64,000 nucleotides of DNA from Acidobacteriota bacterium (GTDB lineage: Bacteria; Actinomycetota; Acidimicrobiia; Acidimicrobiales; RAAP-2). The translations under genes were made by a program, and so were the position numbers. The stretch is taken from contig JAGXAY010000003.1 of NCBI GenBank assembly GCA_018971385.1, positions 1-64,000 on the forward strand. The letters run 5' to 3'. This document shows positions 45,579 to 54,235 of this stretch, in pieces; positions within the stretch are counted from its first letter, which is position 1; the number at the start of each line of letters is the position of its first letter. The notes under the pieces are model-generated. The model had not been told where the DNA came from. It made no database searches and saw only the letters and a program-made list of their open reading frames with translations.

Positions 45579-46927
45579 GGGTCGAAGTACTGGTCACCTT
45601 CGTAGGTCGTGGTGGTCACCGGCGCCGACGTGGCCGCCGCGAGGCTCACCGAGAGCGAGGATGAGGAGTGAGCGGGGTTCGTCACCGCGGCGGCCGTGGC
45701 CCCAATCACCGGCGGGGCCACCACCTGAAACTGAGCATTCGGGGGCGGGTTGGTCGGTCGCATCAGTTGTGAGCCGAAAATTTTGACGAGCTGCTGCTCG
45801 GCTCCGGGTTCGACGACGGTCAGAATCGAACCGAGAGCCGCGTTTTGCGACGGCGTCGTGTCCAGGGTGTACGTCGAGAGCGCCCCGATGTTGATCGAGT
45901 GGAACTTAATCGCCAGGCCGATGAGTTCGGAGTAGGAGAAGGTCGAGTCCAGCGTGATGCCCTGGGGCAACTTCGAAAGGAACGAGGCGATGGTCACGGG
46001 GTTGTAGAGAGTCTTCGCCCGGTTGACCATGGCCTTGATGTACTCGTTCTGACGGTAAATCCGTCCGTAGTCCGACGTGACGTCGTAGTTCCACTGGCCG
46101 TTCTGGTACCACTGGTAGTGGCGCGAACGCACGAGAGCCAGGGCTTGGGTGTTGGAGATGGTCACGCACCCGGCGTGGGGAACGAAGAGCCCCGACATCG
46201 TGTCTTTGGCCGGGTAGGGGAAGTACATCTTCACACCCCCGATGGCGTCGGTGGCGTTGATGATGCCGGCAAAACTCACCACAATCGTGTGGTTAATGGG
46301 AATCCCGAAATTCGCGGTGATGGTTTGGGCCAGGAGCGAAGGGTTGTCGGTGAAGAGTGTCGTATTGAGACGATTGAACTGCCCGAAACCGTGGGCGACG
46401 GACGCTCCGAGCATGGACACAATCGTGTCGCGAGGAATGGAGAGCACCGTAATCGTTCCCGCCGTCGGATCAACGTGCATGATCTTGATGACGTCACTAC
46501 GCTGACCCGCCACCGATCCACTGGAGGCACCGGTCTGGGCTGCGACGGCCCCGGACAGTCCCGCGCGAGAGTCGGAACCAACCTCCAAGATATTGAACGG
46601 TTGTCCCGGAACGCGAGCGACTTCACCCGTCACGGTGACTTTATGAATCTTCGAGAACAGGTAGTAACCGTAGAAGTAGCTTCCGCCGAGTACGCCGGCG
46701 ATGAGTAACACCACCGCCACACCCGTAATGATGAGCCCCCGGTAACGACGCCACCCGGAGCGAGGTCCGGAGGTCCGCCGACGACCCCCCGATCGAGACG
46801 TTGATCCACTCGGGCGTCCGTCAATGGCCTGCCCGAGCGCTTCGAGGCGACGCGCATTCGCTACTCCATCACGTCGTCCGTGAGCGGGCGGGCGGGCGCC
46901 AGAACCGTCGTGAGAGCCGGTTGACAT
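45566..46927 (-). CDS. LytR-CpsA-Psr (LCP) family protein
   Basis: LCP enzymes attach teichoic-acid, arabinogalactan or capsule-like polymers to peptidoglycan. The 453-residue protein has a basic Ser/Gly-rich cytoplasmic N-terminus, one membrane helix (about residues 62-87) and an extracellular LCP domain with NILEVGSDSRAG, SDVIKIMHVDP, TVLSIPRDT, FAGIINATDAIGGV and ALALVRSRHY, including the conserved acidic and Arg residues. The C-terminal 70 residues are Ser/Thr/Ala-rich and end in Cys. The ATG at 46927 is chosen because TAGGCT lies 7 nt upstream; the frame continues to 47029 inside sufC. Confidence 0.93.
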   Translation of the reverse strand: MSTGSHDGSGARPPAHGRRDGVANARRLEALGQAIDGRPSGSTSRSGGRRRTSGPRSGWRRYRGLIITGVAVVLLIAGVLGGSYFYGYYLFSKIHKVTVTGEVARVPGQPFNILEVGSDSRAGLSGAVAAQTGASSGSVAGQRSDVIKIMHVDPTAGTITVLSIPRDTIVSMLGASVAHGFGQFNRLNTTLFTDNPSLLAQTITANFGIPINHTIVVSFAGIINATDAIGGVKMYFPYPAKDTMSGLFVPHAGCVTISNTQALALVRSRHYQWYQNGQWNYDVTSDYGRIYRQNEYIKAMVNRAKTLYNPVTIASFLSKLPQGITLDSTFSYSELIGLAIKFHSINIGALSTYTLDTTPSQNAALGSILTVVEPGAEQQLVKIFGSQLMRPTNPPPNAQFQVVAPPVIGATAAAVTNPAHSSSSLSVSLAAATSAPVTTTTYEGDQYFDPYPC

Positions 46928-46934
46928 GGGGTCC

Positions 46935-46940
46935 AGCCTA
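46935..46940 (-). promoter_or_regulatory. -10 box TAGGCT for the LCP gene
   Basis: TAGGCT on the minus strand, 7 nt before the ATG at 46927, in the 34-bp gap after sufC copy 2. It suggests that the LCP gene has its own promoter although it follows the SUF operon. Confidence 0.55.
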
Positions 46941-46961
46941 CTAGCGGGTGGTAAGAATTCT

Positions 46962-47684
46962 TTAACTCTCGAGGGCGCTGAAGGGCTCGTACCCCTCGGC
47001 CTCCAGTTTTTCAGCGAGTTCGGGTCCACCCGACGCGACGACTCGCCCGGAACTGACGACGTGGATGACGTCCGGGGTCATTTCCTGAAGGAGTCGCCGG
47101 AAGTGGGTAATGGCGAGGACGCCACACGACCACTCGGCCGTCGCCTGGGCGAGGCGGCGCGCCACGGCACCGAGCGCGTCAACGTCCAGACCTGAGTCGA
47201 TTTCGTCAAGAATCGCGAAACGAGGCCTCAGAACGCCAAACTGCACCATCTCGGCTCGTTTGCGTTCTCCTCCCGAGAGGTCGACGTTCATGAATCGATC
47301 GAGGAGTTCGTCGCGGAGTCCCACGCGGGCCGCCTCTTCGCTCATGCGCTCGCGCACCTCACCAAGTTCGCCCGCCGCAGCGAGCGCGTCGACGAGACGG
47401 ACGCCCGGCACATCAAGAGGGTGCTGCAGGGCGAGGAAGAGCCCCGCGGAGACTCGCTCCGCCGGAGCGAGGGTCAAAAGATCGACTCCATCAATCGTCG
47501 CGCGTCCGCCCGTCACTCGATACCCCGGGTGTCCCGCTAACGCGTGCGCCAGAGTCGACTTACCCGAGCCGTTCGGCCCCATAATGACGTGAACTTCACC
47601 GGAGGACATCTCCAGGCTCAAACCACGCAGAACCTCTTTCCCGGCAACCTCGACGCGTAACTCGTCAATAACGAAGTGGCTCAT
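46962..47684 (-). CDS. sufC: SufC-like Fe-S assembly ATPase (copy 2, with sufB-sufD)
   Basis: The 240-residue ABC ATPase has Walker A GPNGSGKST, Q-loop region LFLALQHPLDVPGVRLVDAL, signature LSGGERKRAEMVQFGVL, Walker B FAILDEIDSGLDVDA and ITHFRRLLQEMTPDVIHV. These are SufC features, but it differs from copy 1 at the Q-loop and after the signature, and clearly is not a recent duplicate. ATG 47684 overlaps the Rieske gene stop by 4 nt (ATGA). The frame continues 41 codons upstream but without SufC homology. As the copy encoded with SufB and SufD, it is the natural SufBCD partner, which leaves the role of copy 1 open. Confidence 0.93.
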   Translation of the reverse strand: MSHFVIDELRVEVAGKEVLRGLSLEMSSGEVHVIMGPNGSGKSTLAHALAGHPGYRVTGGRATIDGVDLLTLAPAERVSAGLFLALQHPLDVPGVRLVDALAAAGELGEVRERMSEEAARVGLRDELLDRFMNVDLSGGERKRAEMVQFGVLRPRFAILDEIDSGLDVDALGAVARRLAQATAEWSCGVLAITHFRRLLQEMTPDVIHVVSSGRVVASGGPELAEKLEAEGYEPFSALES

Positions 47685-47992
47685 TGGCCCACCACCTTCA
47701 CTCGACCCTCTTCTACGACGGCGTCCCAGCGCTCCACGGGGTGAGTCGCCGGAAGCGACTGCGGTTCGCCCGTATCGAGGGCGAAGGTGGCTCCGTGTCG
47801 CGCACACTCGATCGTCCGGTCGACCACGTCGACCTCCCCTTCGGAGAGGGGAAAATCCTCGTGAGAGCAGCGATCAGAAAGTACGTAGACCTGATCGTCG
47901 AGGCGAACGAGAACCAGCCGACGTCCCGGCACGTCCACGGGATACGCCCGTCCCGACTCAAAGTCGTCGAGCGCTCCGAGGTCGATGGTCAT
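47681..47992 (-). CDS. Rieske-type [2Fe-2S] ferredoxin of the SUF operon
   Basis: The 103-residue protein has both Rieske ligand motifs, CSH in SDRCSHEDFPLSEG and CxxH in IECARHGATFALDTG, with the expected spacing of about 18 residues. Small Rieske ferredoxins (NirD/biphenyl-dioxygenase-like) are commonly encoded between sufD and sufC in actinobacteria. It may supply electrons for cluster assembly or be a cluster recipient. It is coupled on both sides by 4-nt overlaps. Confidence 0.94.
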   Translation of the reverse strand: MTIDLGALDDFESGRAYPVDVPGRRLVLVRLDDQVYVLSDRCSHEDFPLSEGEVDVVDRTIECARHGATFALDTGEPQSLPATHPVERWDAVVEEGRVKVVGQ

Positions 47993-49194
47993 GCTCCCAC
48001 CACGGCGGACAACTCAGTGGCCAACGCCGACTCAATAACTCCCGACACACTGTCGGGTAGGGCGGCGACCATCTCGTAGAGGAATCCCTGAATCATGAGG
48101 CGCTCGGCGTCGCGGCGGGGGACGCCCCGAGACTCGAGGTACCAGCGCTGGAGCTCGTCGAGAGGTCCCACACTGGACGCGTGAGCACACACGACGTCGT
48201 TTTCACGAATGTCCAGATTCGGCACCGAGTCGGCGTGGGCGTGGGGTGACAGCAGGAGGTTGTGATTGGTCTGGCGCGCGTCGGTCTTCTTCGCACCCTT
48301 TTCGATTTCAATGAGTCCGGTGTAGATACTTCGCGACTCGCCGGCGACAGCCCCCTTCGAGAGCAAGACCGAGGAGGTGCGAGGTGCTCGGTGGTACTGC
48401 CGCGTGCGGTAGTCGTGCACCTGGGCGTCCCGACCGAGGTACGTCGTGCGCAGCTCGTTGCGTGCACCCGGGGCAACCAGATCAGCGTCATTGCGTGAGC
48501 GGTTGTATCCCGCCCCGAGGGAGATCACTGCTTGGGCCAGGTGGGAATCACGTTCGAGTGTCGCGAGGGACCGCGCAATGTGCCACCCATCGAAGGGCAG
48601 GTATTGATACGTGCCGAGACGAAGGTTCGACGACTCCGCCACCGCGTAGTGAGACACGGGAACAACGAACGCTCCGGACTCCCCACTCAGGTGTTCCACG
48701 ACGCTCAGCGAGCTTCTCGCCCCCACCACGAGGGAGGTCAAGGGGAAGCTGGCACCGCGACTCACCGTGGACTCGACGACCACCGGTTCCTCGAGGACCG
48801 TGCCGGGCTCCACGGTGATCTCGACCACTCCCGGGCTGAGGGCGAACGCCAGTTGACTAAAGGCGTCCTGGGCGAATCGTTCGTCCGTCTCCACCGGTCG
48901 CTGGCGAACACTCACTCCGGGGGCCTCACCCCTGACCTCAATCAGCTCTCCGTTATGCACTCGAATCAGAAGGGCGGCGCGCGTCGAGAGACCCTGCGCC
49001 ACCGACGACGACGACGGCGCAAGTCCTTGGGCTAGCGAGAAGGTATCCAGGTCGAGCTCACGAAGGGGGGCGTAGCGCCACACCTCATCGGAGGTCGTGG
49101 GAAGCCCGAGGGCCTCGAAGGCCTCGAGTGCGAGTGTACGGGGGGCCTGTTGGGCGTCGCGGACGACGATGCGGGCCTGGTCAAGGAAGGTCAT
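47989..49194 (-). CDS. sufD: Fe-S assembly protein SufD
   Basis: The 401-residue protein belongs to the SufB/SufD family, with the right-handed beta-helix core and the C-terminal segment containing KGAVAGESRSIYTGLIEIEKGAKKTDARQTNHNLLLSPHAHADSVPNLDIRENDVVCAHASSVGPLDELQRWYLESRG. The conserved His in CAHASSVGPLD is present. The N-terminal region (LGLPTTSDEVWRYAPLREL) identifies SufD rather than SufB. It follows the 138-residue Cys-rich gene by 24 nt. Confidence 0.94.
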   Translation of the reverse strand: MTFLDQARIVVRDAQQAPRTLALEAFEALGLPTTSDEVWRYAPLRELDLDTFSLAQGLAPSSSSVAQGLSTRAALLIRVHNGELIEVRGEAPGVSVRQRPVETDERFAQDAFSQLAFALSPGVVEITVEPGTVLEEPVVVESTVSRGASFPLTSLVVGARSSLSVVEHLSGESGAFVVPVSHYAVAESSNLRLGTYQYLPFDGWHIARSLATLERDSHLAQAVISLGAGYNRSRNDADLVAPGARNELRTTYLGRDAQVHDYRTRQYHRAPRTSSVLLSKGAVAGESRSIYTGLIEIEKGAKKTDARQTNHNLLLSPHAHADSVPNLDIRENDVVCAHASSVGPLDELQRWYLESRGVPRRDAERLMIQGFLYEMVAALPDSVSGVIESALATELSAVVGA

Positions 49195-49218
49195 AGAACT
49201 CCGGCAGTGTAATAGGCG

Positions 49219-49635
49219 CTAGGGGCGCTTCCAGAACTTCCAGCCCCGGCGGGGCTCGTGCTGACGATCAAGCTCACGACGGCGCTCCTCAATGAGGTCG
49301 GGGGCGACCGCCTCGATAATCTCGTCCGCCGCGTTCAAAATGTCTCGACGCTCCTCGAGGGGAATGGAGCCCGCCGGCTCCGGCTCCACTTGGGGACGGC
49401 GAGCGAGGGACCCGTGCACCCAGCCGGCGTCAGCCAAACGGGGCTCGAAGGTCACACAGCCCTCCGGACACGCCCACGGCTGATCGGGGGCGTTGCCGAG
49501 CGAGCAGAATCTCGCCACCTCACCGGACGCGTAGGTCCGACTCTGGTAGTGCTTGCACTCTTCACGCATCGCCATGGTGAGCCCCATTGTGGCACCGCAA
49601 CCAGTCAGAGTGGCCGGGTCGAAAGTCCCCGCCAC
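49219..49635 (-). CDS. Small Cys-rich protein of unknown function in the SUF operon
   Basis: The 138-residue product lies between sufB and sufD, with its GTG start immediately after the sufB stop; ATG codons at residues 17, 21 and 23 are alternatives. Residues 27-60 contain four cysteines, C27, C44, C56 and C60 (CKHYQS...FCSLGNAP...WACPEGC), a pattern suited to binding zinc or an Fe-S cluster. The rest is an acidic linker and a helical, highly charged C-terminus rich in Arg, Glu and Trp (LIEERRRELDRQHEPRRGWKFW). I do not recognise the family. Position suggests a role in cluster assembly or delivery; this is inference. Confidence 0.8.
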   Translation of the reverse strand: MAGTFDPATLTGCGATMGLTMAMREECKHYQSRTYASGEVARFCSLGNAPDQPWACPEGCVTFEPRLADAGWVHGSLARRPQVEPEPAGSIPLEERRDILNAADEIIEAVAPDLIEERRRELDRQHEPRRGWKFWKRP

Positions 49636-51036
49636 TCACCCGATGGATCCCTCCATCTGAAGTTCGATGAGCCGGGACCACTCCACCGCGTACTCCATGG
49701 GGAGCGTCCGCGTGACCGGCTCGATAAAGCCGTTCACGATCATGCCCATCGCCTGGGACTCGGTGAGTCCCCGACTCATCAAGTAGTAGAGCTGGTCGTC
49801 ACCAATCTTGGACACGGTCGCCTCGTGGCCGATGGAGGCGTCTTGTTCTCCCACTTCCATGTAGGGCCGAGTCTCCGAGACCGATATTTCGTCGAGCAAG
49901 AGTGCGTCGCAGCGCACGAAGCTCTTGGCGCCTCGCGCGCCCTCCTCCACCTTCACCAGACCCCGGTAGGCGGTCGTCCCCCCGTCCTTCGAAATCGACT
50001 TCGACACGATGGTTGACGTCGTCTCGGGGGCACAGTGCACCATCTTCGCCCCGGCGTCTTGCACCTGGCCCGGTCCGGCGTAGGCGACGGAGAGCACCTC
50101 ACCGGAGGCCTTCGGGCCCATCAGGTAGACCGCGGGGTACTTCATGGTGAGTCGAGATCCGATGTTGCCGTCGATCCATTCGACGTGAGCTTCTTCCTCC
50201 GCCCGCGCCCGCTTCGTCACCAAGTTGTACACGTTATTGGACCAGTTCTGAATGGTCGTGTAGGTGATGCGAGCGCCCTTCAGGGCAATAAGTTCCACCA
50301 CGGCCGAGTGCAACGAGTCGGTGGAGTAGACCGGGGCGGAACATCCCTCGACGTAGTGAACCTGGGACCCCTCGTCCGCGATGATGAGAGTGCGCTCGAA
50401 CTGACCCATGTTTTCCGTGTTGATACGGAAGTAGGCCTGGAGGGGCTGGTCCACCTTGACTCCCGGGGGGACGTAGATGAAGGATCCTCCACTCCACACG
50501 GCCGAGTTGAGCGCGGCGAACTTGTTGTCATTCGGAGGGATCACCGTTCCGAAGTACTTCTTCACGAGGTCCGGATATTCGCGCACCGCGGTATCCATGT
50601 CGCAAAAGAGGACACCGAGACGCTCGAGGTCCTCCCGGTTGCGATGAAAAACGACCTCCGATTCGTACTGGGCCGTTACTCCCGCGAGGTACTTGCGCTC
50701 CGCCTCGGGAATACCCAATTTTTCGTAGGTGTTCTTGATGACGTCGGGCAAGTCCTCCCACCGCTCCACACGGTCCTCCGTGGGCTTGATGTAGTAGTAG
50801 ATGTCGTTGAAATCGAGGTCGGGCATTCGGGTGGCGAACCAGGGCAACATGGGCTTGCGTTCGAAGCGCTTCAGGGCGTTGAGGCGAAACTCCAACATCC
50901 AGGGCTCTTCGCTCTTAATGGAGGACATCTCCCGTACGATCGCTTCGTTGATGCCCTTCTTCGGCTTAAAAACGGGGATTTGCTCGTCGGACCACCCCAG
51001 CTGGTATCTACTGAAGTCCAAGTTGTCGATCGCCAT
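49636..51036 (-). CDS. sufB: Fe-S assembly scaffold SufB
   Basis: SufB is the core scaffold on which nascent clusters form. The 466-residue protein has the typical N-terminal [15 protein letters not shown]-type segment, [86 protein letters not shown] and the C-terminal [27 protein letters not shown]. The Cys in EGCSAP is the conserved sulfur acceptor. It is the first gene of the minus-strand SUF operon. The ATG has a GGGAGAGG site upstream, and TAACAT at 51069-51074 is a candidate -10 box. Confidence 0.97.
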   Translation of the reverse strand: MAIDNLDFSRYQLGWSDEQIPVFKPKKGINEAIVREMSSIKSEEPWMLEFRLNALKRFERKPMLPWFATRMPDLDFNDIYYYIKPTEDRVERWEDLPDVIKNTYEKLGIPEAERKYLAGVTAQYESEVVFHRNREDLERLGVLFCDMDTAVREYPDLVKKYFGTVIPPNDNKFAALNSAVWSGGSFIYVPPGVKVDQPLQAYFRINTENMGQFERTLIIADEGSQVHYVEGCSAPVYSTDSLHSAVVELIALKGARITYTTIQNWSNNVYNLVTKRARAEEEAHVEWIDGNIGSRLTMKYPAVYLMGPKASGEVLSVAYAGPGQVQDAGAKMVHCAPETTSTIVSKSISKDGGTTAYRGLVKVEEGARGAKSFVRCDALLLDEISVSETRPYMEVGEQDASIGHEATVSKIGDDQLYYLMSRGLTESQAMGMIVNGFIEPVTRTLPMEYAVEWSRLIELQMEGSIG

Positions 51037-51068
51037 GACACCTCTCCCGGGGAGTTTTTCCTACGGCC

Positions 51069-51074
51069 ATGTTA
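51069..51074 (-). promoter_or_regulatory. Candidate -10 box TAACAT for the sufB operon
   Basis: TAACAT on the minus strand lies 32 nt before the sufB ATG, leaving a leader of about 25 nt with a GGGAGAGG ribosome binding site. The 85-bp divergent region between sufB and the oligopeptidase gene shows no clear palindromic operator. Confidence 0.35.
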
Positions 51075-51121
51075 GTAACTCCCCCGACACGCCACACCCC
51101 TAATCCTGGCAGAGTGGAACG

Positions 51122-53278
51122 ATGCCCACCGCGCCCCGACCCACCGCTCGACCCACCGAGATCACCCGCCACGACCACACCCGGGTGGACCCCTACCTCT
51201 GGCTCCGTGATCGGGACAATACCGAGGTCCACGCTCACCTCGAAGCGGAGAACGCCTTTCTCTCCGACTCCCTACGCCACCTCGAACCGCTCGCGGGGGA
51301 GATTTTCGACGAAATTCGCCAGCGCATTGAGGAGACCGATACCTCCGTGCCGGTGCGAAAAGGCGCGTGGTGGTACTTCGAACGCACTCGAGAGGGCTTG
51401 AGTTATCCCTTAAGTTGTCGCGTGCCCGTGCGGGGCGACGATTGGACCCCTCCCACCGTCGACCCCGCGACGAGTCTCGAGGGGGAGCAGGTCCTCCTCG
51501 ACGAGAACGTTGAAGCCGAGGGGCACGACTTTCTCTCCGTGGGAGTGTTCGCCGTGAGCCCCGACGACTCCCTGGTCGCCGTCGGAGTCGACTTCGAGGG
51601 TGACGAACGTCACCGCGTGGACTTTCGAAGCCTCGTGGGCGGTGTCTCGCCCACCGAAGTTCTGGAGGACGTGTACTACGGACTGGCGTGGGCGAACGAC
51701 TCGCGCCACGTCTTCTACACCCGAGTGGACGACGCTATGAGGCCCTACCAAGTGTGGCGCCACGAGCTCGGCACCCCGCCCGAGAACGACGTCCTGGTCT
51801 TCGAGGAAGATGACGCCCTCTACAACGTCTCCGTCGGTCGCTCCCGAGACGAGCGAACCCTCGTCATCGCCGTCGGATCATCGACGACGTCCGAGTACTG
51901 GTGGCTCGACGCGGATACTCCCCTCGGCACCTGGACAGTTGTCGAGGCTCGCCGCAGCGGAGTCGAGTACTCCCTCGAACACGCGCTCGACTCCTCGGGT
52001 GACGCCTGGTGGCTCATGGTCACCAACGACGACGCGACCGACTTTCGCCTCCTCGCGCGTCGGCGCGACGGTGGCGCGTGGCGAGAAATCATCGCGCATC
52101 GAGAGGGAGTGCGCCTCGAGGGCGTGGACGCGTTTCGCGACGTGTGGGCTGTCTCGGAGCGTCGAGACGGAACGGCCGCGGTACGCCTCATCCCTCTCGC
52201 CGGCGTCGACCTCAACCGGGCCGACCTCACCGACGACGGTGATCTCGTGGGAAGCGAGTCGGGGCCGACGACCGTAGTCCTCGCCGCCAACGCGTCGTTC
52301 AACACTCCGGTCGTCCGCCTGCTCACCACCTCTCTTCGCCAACCTCGTCGAGTCATCGACGTGGAGATCGCCACCGGCGAGCACTTCGTACGAAAGGAAC
52401 AGCGCGTTCTCGGAGGATTTGACGCCGACGAGTACGTGACCGGCCGCGTGTGGGTGACGGCGAGTGACGGCGTCAACATTCCCGTGTCCGTGCTCGCGCG
52501 ACGGGGGGTCCTCGTCGAGACCTCCGACGGCGAGCTGGTTGCCCCCGTACCGGCGCCGCTTCTCCTCTACGGGTACGGCGCCTACGAAATCTCTATCGAT
52601 CCAGCCTTCTCTTCCCTCCGGCTCTCCCTCGTCGATCGGGGCGTCATCTTCGCCATCGCTCACGTCCGCGGAGGGGGCGAGATGGGTCGCTCGTGGTACG
52701 AAATGGGTCGACTCGCCCAGAAGCCGACCACGTTCTCCGATTTCGTACGGGTTGCTCGCCATCTCGTGGAGTCCCGCTGGACGACTCCCGGCCAGCTAGC
52801 CGCCCGGGGAGGATCCGCCGGGGGCCTGCTCATGGGTGCCGCCATGAACCTCGCCCCTGAACTCTTCAGGGCCGTCGTCGCCGAAGTTCCCTTCGTCGAC
52901 GTCGTGACCACCATGCTCGACGCGTCACTGCCGCTCACGGTAGGCGAGTGGGAAGAGTGGGGTAATCCCGACGCGGATCCGGTCGCCTACCGAACGATGC
53001 TGAGCTACTCCCCCTACGACAATCTGCGTCCCGAGGACGAGGTCACCCCCACGTATCCTCGCCTCTTCGCCACGGGTGGATTGAACGACTCGCGAGTGGG
53101 ATTTTGGGAACCCGCGAAGTGGGTGGCGCGACTGCGCGACCTTCGCCCCTCCATCGAGGCGTACCTCAAGATGGAGATGGGTGCCGGACACGGGGGAGCG
53201 TCGGGGCGTTACGACGCGTGGCGAGATGAAGCCCAGGTCATGGCCTTCATCCTCGACGCCCTTACCACGCCGAAATAA
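51122..53278 (+). CDS. ptrB: Prolyl oligopeptidase family protein, oligopeptidase B-like
   Basis: The 718-residue S9A serine peptidase starts with DPYLWLRDRDNTEVHAHLEAENAF, the typical oligopeptidase B N-terminus, followed by a beta-propeller (about 75-400) and an alpha/beta-hydrolase domain. The catalytic Ser is in GGSAGGLLMGA, the Asp in GGLNDSRVGFWEPAKW and the His in GAGHGGASGRYD. The loop RGGGEMGRSWYEMGR is characteristic. Oligopeptidase B cleaves after basic residues in peptides of up to about 30 residues. Its 3' end overlaps a convergent membrane-protein gene by 17 bp. Confidence 0.95.
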   Translation: MPTAPRPTARPTEITRHDHTRVDPYLWLRDRDNTEVHAHLEAENAFLSDSLRHLEPLAGEIFDEIRQRIEETDTSVPVRKGAWWYFERTREGLSYPLSCRVPVRGDDWTPPTVDPATSLEGEQVLLDENVEAEGHDFLSVGVFAVSPDDSLVAVGVDFEGDERHRVDFRSLVGGVSPTEVLEDVYYGLAWANDSRHVFYTRVDDAMRPYQVWRHELGTPPENDVLVFEEDDALYNVSVGRSRDERTLVIAVGSSTTSEYWWLDADTPLGTWTVVEARRSGVEYSLEHALDSSGDAWWLMVTNDDATDFRLLARRRDGGAWREIIAHREGVRLEGVDAFRDVWAVSERRDGTAAVRLIPLAGVDLNRADLTDDGDLVGSESGPTTVVLAANASFNTPVVRLLTTSLRQPRRVIDVEIATGEHFVRKEQRVLGGFDADEYVTGRVWVTASDGVNIPVSVLARRGVLVETSDGELVAPVPAPLLLYGYGAYEISIDPAFSSLRLSLVDRGVIFAIAHVRGGGEMGRSWYEMGRLAQKPTTFSDFVRVARHLVESRWTTPGQLAARGGSAGGLLMGAAMNLAPELFRAVVAEVPFVDVVTTMLDASLPLTVGEWEEWGNPDADPVAYRTMLSYSPYDNLRPEDEVTPTYPRLFATGGLNDSRVGFWEPAKWVARLRDLRPSIEAYLKMEMGAGHGGASGRYDAWRDEAQVMAFILDALTTPK

Positions 53279-53711
53279 GTCCGAGTGGGGCGTGGGTGGT
53301 CACTGGCCACCACCACCAGGTCACCACGGCGATGACCGCCAACGCCAGTGCCACGACGAGGGTCAGACGGCGACGACGGCGGCGCGAACGGGGATGAGTG
53401 GTCTTACGCAGCGAGCGAGCGAGCGCCCACGACTCGTCGTGGCGAACTGACGGTGGACTCGTCACGTGATCGACGGTGAGGGGATGATCACCGATGAGGT
53501 GATCCGGCGGAACTATTCGCGGGAGTTCAATGCGGTGAGGTTCCTCGGGCTCGCTACCGTCCAGCACACGAAAACCTCGCACCGGTCGGAGTGGAGCCGG
53601 GGGCAGCACACTTCCCGAGGAAGGTAAGTCACGGGTCCGGCGGCGCCAGACGATCGCCAGGGTGACGAGCGCAACGACGACGAGTGCTCCGAGCACCTGC
53701 ACCACGCTCAC
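53262..53711 (-). CDS. Small membrane protein of unknown function with two hydrophobic segments
   Basis: The 149-residue product has an N-terminal hydrophobic helix (about residues 3-22, VVQVLGALVVVALVTLAIVW), a Pro-rich loop of some 85 residues, an RRRRRR cluster (about 107-115) and a second helix (about 116-138) with a WWWWP end. GTG 53711 has an AAGGAGG site about 5 nt upstream, which strongly supports it as a real gene. I do not recognise the family. Confidence 0.7.
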   Translation of the reverse strand: MSVVQVLGALVVVALVTLAIVWRRRTRDLPSSGSVLPPAPLRPVRGFRVLDGSEPEEPHRIELPRIVPPDHLIGDHPLTVDHVTSPPSVRHDESWALARSLRKTTHPRSRRRRRRLTLVVALALAVIAVVTWWWWPVTTHAPLGLISAW

Positions 53712-53752
53712 CCGGCCTCCTTCGCTCTAGGCCCAGCGTAGCCAGCGCGACG

Positions 53753-54223
53753 CTACGACTCCAGTGAGCGGAAGCCGCGACGGTGGTAGATGAGGGGTTC
53801 ACCCTCGCCGTACTCGACGTGAGCGGCGCTTAACACGACGACGTCGTGGTCCCCGTAACGACTCTCCGCCACCCGTTCACCCTCGAGCCACGCCAGCGCA
53901 CCCTCGAGAAAGGGGGAGCCGTCCGGTCCGGGTCGCCAGGAGACGCCCTCGTACTTATCGATGCCCGACGTGGCGAACTGAACCGCGAGTTCGGCTTGAT
54001 CCGCCCGTAGAACGTTGACGCCGAAGTAAGTGGCGTCACGCATCGTCGCCCACGACTTGCCCTCACTCGCGACAGCGAAGGACACGAGCGGAGGTTCGAG
54101 GGAGAGAGAGACGAAAGTCTGGGCGGTAAAACCGGCTGGTCCGTGCGGGCCGTGGGCGGTAATCACCACGACGCCCGTCGGGTAGCGACTGGCCATTTCC
54201 TTTAATTCGTCCGCGTGAGCCAC
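53753..54223 (-). CDS. Flavin reductase-like FMN-binding protein
   Basis: The 156-residue protein has the split-barrel flavin reductase pattern: RYPTGVVVITAHGPHGPAGFTAQTFVSLSLEPPLVSFAV, TYFGVNVL, and LEGALAWLEGERVAESRYGDHDVVVLSAAHVEYG, with the conserved GDH segment near the C-terminus. Such proteins supply reduced flavin to monooxygenases or bind FMN or F420 as oxidoreductases. No partner monooxygenase is adjacent. The GTG start follows TAGCCT by 6 nt. Confidence 0.92.
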   Translation of the reverse strand: MAHADELKEMASRYPTGVVVITAHGPHGPAGFTAQTFVSLSLEPPLVSFAVASEGKSWATMRDATYFGVNVLRADQAELAVQFATSGIDKYEGVSWRPGPDGSPFLEGALAWLEGERVAESRYGDHDVVVLSAAHVEYGEGEPLIYHRRGFRSLES

Positions 54224-54229
54224 CGTCGA

Positions 54230-54235
54230 AGGCTA
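54230..54235 (-). promoter_or_regulatory. -10 box TAGCCT for the flavin reductase gene
   Basis: TAGCCT on the minus strand, 6 nt before the GTG at 54223. It overlaps the last codons of mutY (stop at 54233). Confidence 0.5.
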
